Source of the DNA: Allobosea sp. BK604
GTDB taxonomy: Bacteria; Pseudomonadota; Alphaproteobacteria; Rhizobiales; Beijerinckiaceae
Direction of reading: 5' to 3'
Length of the DNA: 64,000 nucleotides
Assembly: GCF_004341515.1 (NCBI RefSeq)
Contig: NZ_SLZF01000005.1
Location: 496,001 to 560,000, forward strand
A program made the position numbers and the translations under genes. A model generated the notes under the pieces. That model searched no databases, was not told where the DNA came from, and was given only the letters and a program-made list of their open reading frames with translations. This document shows positions 28,014 to 36,546 of the stretch, in pieces (positions within the stretch are counted from its first letter, which is position 1; each line of letters opens with the position of its first letter).

Positions 28014-29072
28014 TTGCCTGTAAAATCCCGCCTGCCGCGCCCAACCATGTCGGATATCGCCCGCCTCGCCGGCGTGTCGCAATCATGCGTGTCGCTTGTT
28101 CTCAACGAAGTCGAAGGCGCCCGCCTGTCCGACGCGACGCGGGAACGGGTTCGCGCCGCCGCCGCCAGTATCGGCTACAAGCTGCAGGAACGTCGGGACA
28201 GCCAGCACGCCGCCGGCGCTTCCAATCGGCGCGGCGTCATTGCCTATATCGTCGACGAGATCTCGATCAGTCCCCATCCCGTGCTGCATGTCGATGGCGC
28301 CCGCGATGCCGCTTGGCAGGCAGGGCTGATGTTGCAGACCTATGTGACGCGGTCGAACAAGGACCTGGAAGCGGAGGTCCTCGCGACAATCGGGCATAAT
28401 CCCGATTTGATCGGCGTCATCTACGCCGCGAGCTACACCAGGGAAGCCGATCTCCCGGCTGGGCTGGGACAGCATCCGGTCGTCCTGCTGAACTGCTACA
28501 CGAGCGAGAAGCGATTTCCGACCATCCTTCCCGGCGAAGTCGCCGGCGGCTTCTCCGCGACCGAGCACCTGATCGCCCATGGTCATCGCCGGATCGGCCA
28601 TATCGGCGGCGAGCCCTGGATGGATGCAGCACGTGACCGCCAGAAGGGCTATCGCGAGGCCCTTGCCACCCATGATATCGCCTTCGATCCGGCGCTGGTC
28701 GAGGATGGCGACTGGACGCTGACCACCGGATACGAACTCGGCCTCAGGCTGCTCAAGCTGCCGAACCGGCCGACCGCCATCTTCTGCGCCAATGACGTGA
28801 TGGCGATCGGTTGCGCCAATGCCGCGCGAGACCTCGACCTGGCCATCCCCGCCGACCTCTCATTGATCGGCTACAACGATATCGAACTCAGCCGCCATAC
28901 GCGCCCGCCACTCTCCAGCTGCAGGGTGCCGAACTACGACATGGGCCAGCGCGCGGTCGATCTGCTGGTGGACATGGCGCTGCACGCCAGGCCGCCCCGG
29001 TCGTTGCTGATCAAGATGGAATGCTCGGTCATCGGCCGCGGATCGGTGCAGGAACTCGAAACCGCCGGATGA
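28014..29072 (+). CDS. LacI-family transcriptional regulator
   Basis: 352 residues. The helix-turn-helix domain is at the N-terminus (MSDIARLAGVSQSCVSLVLN), with the hinge helix region around RVRAAAASIGYKLQ. The periplasmic-binding-like ligand domain follows (GVIAYIVDE to about 345) with FCANDVMAIG and SLIGYNDIELS. The TTG at 28014 has AGGACGG upstream; the alternative ATG at 28047 begins just before the HTH. It is divergent from the lactonase gene and convergent with the FAH gene, and probably represses both flanking operons through the two palindromes. Confidence 0.93.
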   Translation: MPVKSRLPRPTMSDIARLAGVSQSCVSLVLNEVEGARLSDATRERVRAAAASIGYKLQERRDSQHAAGASNRRGVIAYIVDEISISPHPVLHVDGARDAAWQAGLMLQTYVTRSNKDLEAEVLATIGHNPDLIGVIYAASYTREADLPAGLGQHPVVLLNCYTSEKRFPTILPGEVAGGFSATEHLIAHGHRRIGHIGGEPWMDAARDRQKGYREALATHDIAFDPALVEDGDWTLTTGYELGLRLLKLPNRPTAIFCANDVMAIGCANAARDLDLAIPADLSLIGYNDIELSRHTRPPLSSCRVPNYDMGQRAVDLLVDMALHARPPRSLLIKMECSVIGRGSVQELETAG

Positions 29073-29120
29073 TGTCCTGGCTCATCGGACCGGATACGAG
29101 ATCCGGTGCGATGATCGAGC

Positions 29121-29957
29121 CTATCGCTCGGCGATGACCGGGTTCCTGAGCAGACCGATGCCGGAAATCTCGACTTCGATCATGTCGCCGGGCTTCAGCC
29201 AGAGCGGCGGCTTGCGCGCAAAGCCGACACCCTCCGGTGTGCCCGTCGAGATGATGTCGCCCGGCACAAGCTCGGTGAAGCCCGAGATATAGGCGATGAT
29301 GTGCGGGATATCGAAGATCAGGTCATCGGTCTTCGTGCGCTGGACTTCGACGCCGTTCAAGGTCGTGGTGAGCGTCAACGCCGTCGGGTCCGGGATTTCG
29401 TCGGCGGTGACGAACCACGGCCCGATGCTTCCCGTGCCGGAAAAATTCTTGCCCACGCTCAGGCCGTGATCGAACTGGTAGTCACGGATGCTGCCTTCCT
29501 GCAGGCAGGTATAGCCGGCAATATGGGCGTAGGCATCGCGCCGGTCGATATGACGTCCGGGCTTGCCGATCACCAGAGCCAGCTCTCCCTCGAAATCGAA
29601 CTGATCGGAGAGCCTGGGGCGGATCAGCGGCTGCCCCGGATCGACGAAGGAGCGGTGCAGGCGCAGGAAGGTGCTCGGTGTCTTGGGAAGGACGCTGTTG
29701 CCCTCGGCGACATGCCCTTTGTAGTTGCGGCCGATGCAGATGATTTTTTCGCTGTCGGGCAGCGGCACCGTGAGCGCGATGTCGGACAGTCCGAGCGTCG
29801 GCTTCGCGTCCGCCAGATCGAGACCTGCCAGCGCATCATGCGCGATCGCGGCACGCAGCGTCGGAAATCCCAGGCGCGCCTTCAGGTCGACAATGCCGTC
29901 GCCGACGATGGCGCCATAGCTTGCTTCGCCATTGGCGACGTAGCTTGCGATTTTCAC
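29121..29957 (-). CDS. Fumarylacetoacetate hydrolase (FAH) family protein
   Basis: 278 residues. The C-terminal FAH domain (about 70-275) has the metal ligands in FDFEGELALVIGK and the downstream Asp in GSIRDYQFDHG, with IICIGRNYKGH marking its start and ISTGTPEGVGFARKPP near the end. The family includes 2-keto-3-deoxy acid hydrolases, acylpyruvases and oxaloacetate decarboxylases. With the lactonase and dehydrogenase in the cluster, a keto-deoxy sugar acid hydrolase is plausible, but the substrate cannot be read from sequence. Nine bases after the SnoaL-like gene. Confidence 0.92.
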   Translation of the reverse strand: MKIASYVANGEASYGAIVGDGIVDLKARLGFPTLRAAIAHDALAGLDLADAKPTLGLSDIALTVPLPDSEKIICIGRNYKGHVAEGNSVLPKTPSTFLRLHRSFVDPGQPLIRPRLSDQFDFEGELALVIGKPGRHIDRRDAYAHIAGYTCLQEGSIRDYQFDHGLSVGKNFSGTGSIGPWFVTADEIPDPTALTLTTTLNGVEVQRTKTDDLIFDIPHIIAYISGFTELVPGDIISTGTPEGVGFARKPPLWLKPGDMIEVEISGIGLLRNPVIAER

Positions 29958-29965
29958 GATGACTC

Positions 29966-30397
29966 CTATTTCCGAAAGCGGGGATCGGCGCGCATGTCCT
30001 CAATGCGCCAGGCATCGCCGACCAGCACGCAGCGGCATTCGTAGAGGCCAATCGAGCGGGGCAAATCGAGCGGACTTGGCGTGCCGGCGACGACCGGCCC
30101 GTCATGGCGAAAGGCGACCATATAGAACTTCGCCGTCGCCGCGGTTTCGGTCACATCGGCCAACTGGAAATTCGTCACCAGATGCGCCGTTCTGACATCG
30201 TTTCCCCGGGCCGCCATGGCAGCGAGTATGGCTTGCCTGTCGGTCAGGATCTCGCCTTGCCGGTGCCATCGGCCACCGGGAGCCATGCGGTCAGCCAGGT
30301 CTTCGAAGGCCCCGGTGTCGAGATCCAGGAAGAAACCCAGGACCAGGCCTTCTATGGCGTCACGTGATGCCAGGGCGCTCACATCAATACCCCTCAT
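29966..30397 (-). CDS. SnoaL/NTF2-like small protein
   Basis: 143 residues of the alpha+beta cone fold: helix DAIEGLVLGFFLDLDTGAFEDLADRMAPGG, then beta strands GRWHRQGEILTDRQAILAAM and RCVLVGDAWRIEDMRADPRF. SnoaL-like proteins are small isomerases, dehydratases or hydrolases. It is between the Ldh-type dehydrogenase and the FAH gene in one operon, so it may catalyse a dehydration or isomerisation step of the same pathway. The substrate is unknown. Confidence 0.82.
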   Translation of the reverse strand: MRGIDVSALASRDAIEGLVLGFFLDLDTGAFEDLADRMAPGGRWHRQGEILTDRQAILAAMAARGNDVRTAHLVTNFQLADVTETAATAKFYMVAFRHDGPVVAGTPSPLDLPRSIGLYECRCVLVGDAWRIEDMRADPRFRK

Positions 30398-30442
30398 TGT
30401 CAGGAATGGCTGTCAGGAAGAGCTGGGCGGCCGCAGCGGCGA

Positions 30443-31459
30443 TCAGAGGGCTCCCGGAAGGGCAGTCCCCGATTTCTCACCGATCTCGGCCAGCTTCTGG
30501 TGCAGCGCCGGATCGAGCGGAACGCCGTTGCGCGCCGCGTCGGCACATTTTTCGGCCGCAAGCTGACCTGGATAGCGCGCGTCCCGAGCAGAACCCTCAT
30601 AATGCTCCAGCCAGGCCGCGAGATCGCCATCGAACATCGTCTGGGCCAAGGCCGCTTCCGGATCGATCACGATCAGGAACCCGCCGAACAGGCCGCCGCC
30701 CCAGACCGGCCGGGTTGCCGTGAGGCTGCCGGCCAGGAGTTCGACCATCATCGCCAGGCCGATGCCCTTGAAGCCGCCCGAGGGCAGCAACATGCCCGCG
30801 ATCGCCTCGCGGGCATCGGTCGTCGGCGCGCCGTTCTTGTCGACGGCCCAGCCTTCGGGGATCGGCTCTCCCCTCGCCGCCGGCCCGAACAGCTTGCCGA
30901 AGGCCGCCTCGCTGGTCGACACGTCGAATACGATCGGCGCCCTGCCGGATACAGGTGCGGCAAACGAAATCGGGTTGTTGCCGATCGCGCGCCGCTCGGC
31001 GCCGGGCAGCGACATCAGCGGCGGCCCGTTCTGCATCAGGATCGCGATCATGCCGCTTTGCGCAGCGATGCGTGTGAAATAGCCGAGCGCGCCGAGGTGC
31101 CCCGATTGCGAGATGGCCGCAGCTGCCAGGCCCTGCTGCTTCGCCCTCACTATCGCCGCATCGAGCGCCCGCATCGTCGCCACCTGTCCGAGCGCACGAT
31201 CGGCGTCAACGCGCAAGAGAGCGCCCTGCCCTTCGATGGCAATGTTCGGCCGCGGATTGGTGACGCCGCGCTCGAGCATTCCGAGATAGAACGGCACCTG
31301 CGCAACGCCATGCGTGGAGATGCCGTGCATATCCGTATCGACCAGCGCCTCGGCGACGATCGCTGAATCGCTATCGGGCAATCCGGATTGGACGAAGACC
31401 GAGGCGACCCAGCGCTTCAGGTCGGCGGCTCCCAGCCTGATCCGATGCTCATTCGCCAT
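30443..31459 (-). CDS. Malate/L-lactate dehydrogenase-type (Ldh2) oxidoreductase
   Basis: 338 residues. The family signature DTDMHGISTHGVAQVPFYLGMLE with its catalytic His is near the N-terminus; the NAD(P)-binding segment GNNPISFAAP and the later LPSGGFKGIGLAMMVELLAG are also present. Members reduce or oxidise 2-hydroxy acids such as malate, lactate, 2,3-diketogulonate, ureidoglycolate or delta-piperidine carboxylates. The operator-like palindrome lies 100 bases upstream. First gene of the minus-strand operon with the SnoaL-like and FAH genes. Confidence 0.9.
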   Translation of the reverse strand: MANEHRIRLGAADLKRWVASVFVQSGLPDSDSAIVAEALVDTDMHGISTHGVAQVPFYLGMLERGVTNPRPNIAIEGQGALLRVDADRALGQVATMRALDAAIVRAKQQGLAAAAISQSGHLGALGYFTRIAAQSGMIAILMQNGPPLMSLPGAERRAIGNNPISFAAPVSGRAPIVFDVSTSEAAFGKLFGPAARGEPIPEGWAVDKNGAPTTDAREAIAGMLLPSGGFKGIGLAMMVELLAGSLTATRPVWGGGLFGGFLIVIDPEAALAQTMFDGDLAAWLEHYEGSARDARYPGQLAAEKCADAARNGVPLDPALHQKLAEIGEKSGTALPGAL

Positions 31460-31948
31460 ATCGTATCGTCCTGACGCCTAGGTTGGAGCCTCGACCAGAC
31501 CTGTCGCGCCGTGCGGATCCGGCGCCGGACACTATCATGGCAGCAGCTCGGCTGTAGTTGATAATATTATCACATTCTATGATCAAGAGCGGCGACCGAG
31601 ACCGTTCTCACCCGCCATTCATCGACGCCTCAAACTAGAGGAAAATCGCATTATTTCAATGGGTTTTCACCGGAAGGATCGACACTCCCAGCTGAAGTGC
31701 GACCGGATCGAAACCCGATCAGCTCGCTTGCTGGCTGATAATTATTCTGCAAATATGATCGCATCGAAGCGCGCACAGAACGCGCTGCCACGGGAGGAAG
31801 GCGCAATGAGGAGGAAGGTCCCTGCACCGGGGCCGGCCGCGACCCGCCGGGCGCGCGCCGCCGGCCGATCGCCGTCACCAGCATTGCCGGCATCCGCCTG
31901 CGCTTTCGCACCGCAATCTGGGGCCGGGTCAGACCCAGCGCCCGCGCC
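31460..31948. other. Divergent promoter region of the catabolic cluster
   Basis: About 490 bases between the dehydrogenase (minus) and the first transporter gene (plus). It holds the palindrome at 31559-31572, an AT-rich stretch near 31737-31757 with a half-site CTGATAAT, and otherwise no convincing gene. The small frames here are arginine- and proline-rich translations of GC-rich DNA and lack ribosome binding sites. Confidence 0.55.
31559..31572. promoter_or_regulatory. Candidate LacI-family operator 2
   Basis: TGATAATATTATCA is a perfect 14-bp palindrome located 100 bases upstream of the dehydrogenase start. It matches operator 1 except at one core position. Two occurrences of such an AT-rich palindrome in this GC-rich window, both in divergent promoter regions of the LacI-linked cluster, are the basis of the call. 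Confidence 0.72.
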
Positions 31949-32620
31949 TTGATCTATCGTTTCGACTTCAGCGCCGTCTGGCAGGCGTGGCCGGAGCTGC
32001 TGGAAGGCGTGCGGCAGACATTGCTCCTGTCCGGCTGCGCCATGGTGTTCGGCATGATCCTCGCCGTCCTGGGCGCGCTCGGAAAATCATGGGGACCGTG
32101 GCCCGTCCGGCTGCTGGTCAGTGCTTATGTCGAGGTCATCCGCAACACGCCGTTCCCGATCCAGCTCTTCATGATCTTCTTCGGCTTGCCGGTCCTCAAT
32201 ATCCGGCTCTCGCCGGATGTGACCGCCCTGCTGGCGCTGACGCTGAACTTCGCTGCCTATGGCGTCGAGATCGTGCGGGCGGGGCTGGAAAGCATTCCGA
32301 AGGGCCAGATCGAGGCGGGCCGTGCGCTCGGATTGAAGCGCCTGCAGATTTTCCGGCTTGTCGTGCTGAAGCCTGCGATCAAGGCGATCTACCCGGCGCT
32401 GACCAGCCAGTTCATCCTGCTGATGCTCTATTCCAGCGTCTGCTCGACCATCGCTGCGACCGAACTGACGGGCGCTGCGGGCGATATCGTGTCCCGGACG
32501 TTCCGCAGCTTCGAGGTCTATTTCGCGGTGACAGTGATCTATCTGGCAATGTCCGTATTCTTCTGGACATTGTTCGATGCGATCGAGCGCCGCTACCTCG
32601 CCTACCCTGGCCGGAGGTAG
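31949..32620 (+). CDS. Amino-acid-type ABC transporter permease 1
   Basis: 223 residues with five predicted helices, of the HisM/GlnP family: a typical N-terminus IYRFDFSAVWQAWPELLEGVRQTL, the TM1 pair RNTPFPIQLFMIFFGLP, and the EAA loop GLESIPKGQIEAGRALGLKRLQIFRLVVLKPA. A TTG start is the only family-like start, although no good Shine-Dalgarno is visible. It forms the membrane channel with the second permease; substrates of this class are polar amino acids, opines or small carboxylates. Confidence 0.88.
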   Translation: MIYRFDFSAVWQAWPELLEGVRQTLLLSGCAMVFGMILAVLGALGKSWGPWPVRLLVSAYVEVIRNTPFPIQLFMIFFGLPVLNIRLSPDVTALLALTLNFAAYGVEIVRAGLESIPKGQIEAGRALGLKRLQIFRLVVLKPAIKAIYPALTSQFILLMLYSSVCSTIAATELTGAAGDIVSRTFRSFEVYFAVTVIYLAMSVFFWTLFDAIERRYLAYPGRR

Positions 32621-32626
32621 CCGGCC

Positions 32627-33274
32627 ATGCGCGAACTCGGACCGGACGAGATCCTCTATATCGTCTTTGCGGTGCGCTGGACGTTCCTGCTGTCCCTCAT
32701 CGCGCTGGTCGGCAGCTTCGCCGGCGGCTTGCCGATCGCGCTGGCGCGGACCAGCGAGTTCGCCAGCCTGCGCCTGATCACGAAGGGCTTCGTCCGGATA
32801 TTCCAGGGCACGCCGCTGCTCATGCAGCTTTTCCTCGCCTTCTTCGTGCCGAGCCTGTTCGGCTGGAACGTCAGCGCGCTGACCGCGGCGGCCATCGGGC
32901 TTTCGCTCAATGGCAGCGCCTTTCTCGGCGAGATCTGGCGTGGCTGCATCGAGAATGTGCCGAAGGGCCAGTCGGAAGCCGCCACGGCCCTCGGCCTGAA
33001 CTATCCGCAACGCATGTTTCTCGTCGTTCTGCCGCAGGCGGTCCGCATCGCCATACCGCCGACGATCGGCTTCCTCGTGCAGCTGATCAAAGGGACTTCG
33101 CTCGCCGCCATCATCGGCTTCATCGAAGTGACGCGGGCGGCACAGGAAATCAACAACATGACGTTCCGGCCCTTTGCCATCTTCGGGCTGGTCGGCGCGA
33201 TCTATTTCGTCATCTGCTGGCCGCTGTCCCTGTACAGCGCCCATATGGAGAAAAGGCTGCTGGCCGGCGCATGA
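32627..33274 (+). CDS. Amino-acid-type ABC transporter permease 2
   Basis: 215 residues, same family as the preceding permease: ITKGFVRIFQGTPLLMQLFLAFF and the EAA loop GCIENVPKGQSEAATALGLNYPQRMFLVVLPQAVRIAIPP, which is the contact for the ATPase. The start is 6 bases after the previous stop. The conserved EAA loop means that an ATP-binding subunit must exist, but none is encoded in the cluster. Followed by the binding-protein gene after 44 bases. Confidence 0.92.
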   Translation: MRELGPDEILYIVFAVRWTFLLSLIALVGSFAGGLPIALARTSEFASLRLITKGFVRIFQGTPLLMQLFLAFFVPSLFGWNVSALTAAAIGLSLNGSAFLGEIWRGCIENVPKGQSEAATALGLNYPQRMFLVVLPQAVRIAIPPTIGFLVQLIKGTSLAAIIGFIEVTRAAQEINNMTFRPFAIFGLVGAIYFVICWPLSLYSAHMEKRLLAGA

Positions 33275-33318
33275 CCGGGTTCCGGCCTGAGCCCAATAAT
33301 CAACGGGAGGGAAGAGCA

Positions 33319-34134
33319 ATGTCCAAGGTTAGAAATGCCATCTGCGGATCGTTTGCGGCGATCCTCGCCGCGTTCGCCATGTTCAGCTTCGCCGATACGG
33401 CCCAGGCGCTGACGCCGGCCGAGATCAAGGCCAAGGGCACGCTGGTCGTCGGCGTGCTGACGGATTTTCCACCCTATAACGGCCTCGACAAGGATCAGAA
33501 GCCGGCAGGCTACGACAATGACGTCGCCAAGCTGCTGGCGGACGAACTTGGCGTGAAGCTGGAAATGGTGCCGGTGACCGGGCCAAACCGCATCCCCTAT
33601 CTGCTGACCAATCGCGTCGACGTCCTCGTCGCGGCGCTGGGCATCAACGCGGAACGCGCCAAGCAGGTCTCGTTCTCCAACCCCTATAGCGCGCTCGACA
33701 TCATGGTGATGGGTCCGAAGGACAAGGCCGTGAAGGGGCCGGAAGACCTGCCCAAGTTCACGGTCGGCGTCACGCGGGCCGGCAGTCAGGACACGTTTCT
33801 GACGGCGGTCGCACCCAAGGCGACGACGATCCGCCGCTTCGATTCGGACGCCATCTCGATGCAGGCGCTGATTTCCGCCCAGGTCGAGCTCATCGGCGCG
33901 AGCAATATCCACCTCTGGATTCTCAACCGCGACCATCCGCAGCTCAATATCGAACGGAAATTTGCGCTGAGCAGCCAGGGCAACGGCATCGGCATCCGCA
34001 AGGACGATACGGAGCTGCTGGCCTTCGCCAATACGTTCGTCGCCAAGATCCTCGCCAACGGCCAGTTGAACGAGATCAACCAGCGCTGGTTCGGGACACC
34101 ACTCGCGCCGCTGCCGGCCATGCCGAAGCTTTAA
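33319..34134 (+). CDS. ABC transporter substrate-binding protein, family 3
   Basis: 271 residues. A Sec signal peptide (MSKVRNAICGSFAAILAAFA through DTAQA) precedes the mature binding protein, which starts LTPAEIKAKGTLVVGVLTDFPPYNG and shows the SBP_bac_3 pattern GYDNDVAKLLADELGVKLEMVPVT. It delivers the ligand to the two permeases upstream. The strong site GGGAGGGAAGAG is before the ATG. A classic hairpin terminator follows about 50 bases after the stop, so the transport operon ends here. Confidence 0.93.
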   Translation: MSKVRNAICGSFAAILAAFAMFSFADTAQALTPAEIKAKGTLVVGVLTDFPPYNGLDKDQKPAGYDNDVAKLLADELGVKLEMVPVTGPNRIPYLLTNRVDVLVAALGINAERAKQVSFSNPYSALDIMVMGPKDKAVKGPEDLPKFTVGVTRAGSQDTFLTAVAPKATTIRRFDSDAISMQALISAQVELIGASNIHLWILNRDHPQLNIERKFALSSQGNGIGIRKDDTELLAFANTFVAKILANGQLNEINQRWFGTPLAPLPAMPKL

Positions 34135-34181
34135 CGCACCGGCTCGAGCCAGATCATCGGGTCCGATGACCTGGCGTGTCA

Positions 34182-34208
34182 GGCGGCCGGTTCGGCCGGC
34201 CGCCTTTT
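34182..34208 (+). terminator. Rho-independent terminator after the transport operon
   Basis: GGCGGCCGG, a 5-base loop TTCGG, then CCGGCCGCC followed directly by TTTT. The 9-bp GC stem with a T run is a canonical intrinsic terminator, 47 bases after the binding-protein stop and 31 bases before the MBL gene start. Confidence 0.88.
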
Positions 34209-34238
34209 CATCTCATCGACGATTGCAGGGACGACATC

Positions 34239-35117
34239 ATGATTGCCGCGCCGACAGACCAGATTCGCGGGATATATCATCGCAGGATCGGCGATATCGT
34301 CGTCACTGCGATCAGCGACGGCTTCGTCAACGGCAGCTACGCGATGCTCCGCGACATCGACGAGCAGAACGCCGAACGCCTGCTGACAGAGGCGTTCGTT
34401 CCCGCCCCGCCACGCATTTCCGTCAATTGCTTCGTGATCCATTCGGCAGGACGGGTCGGGCTGATCGATACGGGCTGCGGCGTCAGCATGGGGGATCAAC
34501 TGGGCAAATTGCCCGAGAATCTGTCCCATTGCGGGATCGACAGTGCTGCGATCGACACGGTGATGCTGACGCATATGCATCCCGATCACTCGAACGGACT
34601 GACCGCGCCGGACGGAACCGCCCATTTTGCCAATGCCGAGCTCGTGGTCTCCGAGACCGACGTCAAGCACTGGCACGACGATTCGGCGATGAGCATCGCC
34701 AGCCCGCGCCATCAGGACCGGTTCTTCAAGGGTGCGCGCGAGCAGATCGTGCCCTATCTGAACCGCCGCCGCGATAGCCGCGGCGAGGTGTTTCCCGGCG
34801 TCACGGCCTTGCCGCTGCCGGGCCATACACCGGGCCATACCGGCTATATGATCCAGTCCGGGGGCGAGCAGCTGCTGGTCTGGGGTGACATTTTCCACAT
34901 ACCTGACATCCAGGTGCCGCACCCGGAGGTCCATGTCGAACCCGACAGCGATCATCGCCAGGCTGTCGAGACGCGCCGCCGCGCCTTCGACATGGCCGCC
35001 ACCGACAGATTGCTGGTGGCCGGCATGCATATGCACTTCCCCGGCTTCCTGCACATCACCGGCAATGCGGCCAAGGGTTATCGCTTGCACAAGGAAGCCT
35101 GGGTCCAAGCCTTCTGA
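34239..35117 (+). CDS. MBL-fold metallo-hydrolase
   Basis: 292 residues. The metal-binding motif is MLTHMHPDHSNGL (HxHxDH), with further ligands in LPLPGHTPGHTGYM and WGDIFHI, and a C-terminal histidine in MHMHFPGFLHI. This places it with the lactonase/hydrolase-type MBL proteins (AttM/AiiB or GloB-like). The ATG at 34239 is used because AGGGACG precedes it; an upstream in-frame GTG lies inside the terminator hairpin. It could open a lactone or cleave a thioester in the pathway. The dehydrogenase follows 23 bases later. Confidence 0.88.
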   Translation: MIAAPTDQIRGIYHRRIGDIVVTAISDGFVNGSYAMLRDIDEQNAERLLTEAFVPAPPRISVNCFVIHSAGRVGLIDTGCGVSMGDQLGKLPENLSHCGIDSAAIDTVMLTHMHPDHSNGLTAPDGTAHFANAELVVSETDVKHWHDDSAMSIASPRHQDRFFKGAREQIVPYLNRRRDSRGEVFPGVTALPLPGHTPGHTGYMIQSGGEQLLVWGDIFHIPDIQVPHPEVHVEPDSDHRQAVETRRRAFDMAATDRLLVAGMHMHFPGFLHITGNAAKGYRLHKEAWVQAF

Positions 35118-35140
35118 CTTGGGTCCGGCAGGAGATCTCC

Positions 35141-36103
35141 ATGACCAAATTGCGCTGCGCCGTGCTCGACGACTACCAGAATGTCGCGCTCTCCCTGGCG
35201 GACTGGCAGTCCTGCGGCGAGACGATCGAGCTGTCTGTTTTCAACCATGGGCTCGGCGACGCCGCAGAGGTGATCGAGGCGCTCAAAGATTTCGATATTG
35301 TCTGCCTGATGCGCGAGCGCACGCCCTTCCCCCGCGCCGTGATCGAGGCGCTGCCGAAACTGAAGCTGATCGTCACCACCGGGCTGCGCAATGCGGCCAT
35401 CGACGTGGCGGCGGCGAAGGAGCGCGGCGTGCTCGTCTGCGGCACGCAATCGGCGGCGCATCCCACGGCGGAACTCGTCTTCGCCCATCTGCTCGAGCTC
35501 TGCCGCAAGGTCGGTCAGGAGAACGCACGGCTGAAGGCGGGAACAGCCTGGCAGTCGACGCTCGGGATCGATCTCAACGGCAAGACGCTCGGCATTATCG
35601 GCCTGGGCCGGCTCGGCCAGCAGGTCGCCCGCATCGGCGCGGCCTTCGGCATGAAGACCATCGCCTGGAGCCAGAACCTGACTCCGGACGCATGTGAAAA
35701 GCTCGGCGTGGCCTATGCGAGCAAGGAGGCGTTGTTCGAGGCCGCCGATGTCATCTCCATCCATGTCCAGCTCAGCGCCCGCACGGAAGGGCTGATCGGC
35801 GCTGGCGAACTGGCGCTGATGAAGCCGAGTGCCTTCCTGATCAACACCTCGCGCGGACCGATCATCGACGAGGCTGCACTCATCGAGGCCCTGCGCGAAG
35901 GCCGCATTGCCGGTGCCGGCCTCGACGTCTTCGATGTCGAGCCGCTGCCGCTCGATCACCCCTATCGCTCCCTCGATCGCGTGCAGATTTCGCCGCATCT
36001 CGGCTATGTCACCGAAGGCAATTATCGCCTGAGCTACGGTCAGATCGTCGAGGCTATCCGCGCTTTCGTAGCGGGCAGTCCCGTGAGAGTGATCGAGCCG
36101 TGA
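35141..36103 (+). CDS. D-2-hydroxyacid dehydrogenase (NAD-dependent)
   Basis: 320 residues. The NAD-binding glycine motif is LGIIGLGRLGQQVARIG. Catalytic residues of the family are the Arg in LINTSRGPIIDE, the Glu in the downstream FDVEPLP region, and the His in ISPHLGYVTEGN. It interconverts 2-oxo and D-2-hydroxy acids. GGAGA precedes the ATG. In an operon with the MBL hydrolase, and part of the same catabolic cluster by position. Confidence 0.93.
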   Translation: MTKLRCAVLDDYQNVALSLADWQSCGETIELSVFNHGLGDAAEVIEALKDFDIVCLMRERTPFPRAVIEALPKLKLIVTTGLRNAAIDVAAAKERGVLVCGTQSAAHPTAELVFAHLLELCRKVGQENARLKAGTAWQSTLGIDLNGKTLGIIGLGRLGQQVARIGAAFGMKTIAWSQNLTPDACEKLGVAYASKEALFEAADVISIHVQLSARTEGLIGAGELALMKPSAFLINTSRGPIIDEAALIEALREGRIAGAGLDVFDVEPLPLDHPYRSLDRVQISPHLGYVTEGNYRLSYGQIVEAIRAFVAGSPVRVIEP

Positions 36104-36170
36104 TGGCAGCGCCCGGCGCCGCCGGATCGGCGAGGCCGGCGCCGCAATGGTCGTCAGCGGCTGCGCGACG

Positions 36171-36380
36171 TCAGCAGGTCACGCCACGAGCGCACCTGCT
36201 GGCGCTGCGTCGGGCCGGAGTTCTGAGGCAAGCTCCATTCGCAGTGCGGCGCATGCCCGGTCCGCATGCTTCGCGGACCTGGATGACAATCCCGTCCGGC
36301 TGTTGGGAGGGTACCGGCGGCATGGCCTGCGCCGACGACGCCAGGACGAGTCCGAAGGCAACCGCAAATAACCTGATCAT
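36171..36380 (-). CDS. Small secreted cysteine-containing protein
   Basis: 69 residues. The Sec signal peptide is MIRLFAVAFGLVLASSAQA. The mature part has ACGPGMRRTANGACLRT, resembling the GCGPG...GxC motif of small secreted proteins widespread in Hyphomicrobiales, and ends with two more cysteines. GGGAGAG lies 6 bases before the ATG, which supports a real gene. Function unknown. Confidence 0.72.
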   Translation of the reverse strand: MIRLFAVAFGLVLASSAQAMPPVPSQQPDGIVIQVREACGPGMRRTANGACLRTPARRSASRCARGVTC

Positions 36381-36546
36381 TGTTGCTCTCCCGTTGAAGT
36401 CGCCGAAAGCAGAGTTGCTGTTTCAGGTCGCGCATCAGCCCAAATCCGGGCTCGGAGGTGCTTGATCCAGGCCGATGAGCGTAGTCCGTCGTGACGGGTT
36501 ATACAAACGGCGTTTTGGCCGGATCAGCGCCGGCAGCACGAGCGCT

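Noticed and set aside
29089..29107. Short inverted repeat ACCGGAT / ATCCGGT between the convergent LacI and FAH genes
   Set aside because: Seven-bp stem without a T run; too weak to call a terminator, although the position would fit.
31737..31757. Third possible LacI operator (CTGATAAT half-site)
   Set aside because: Only one half matches and the spacing of the second half is wrong; not listed as a site.
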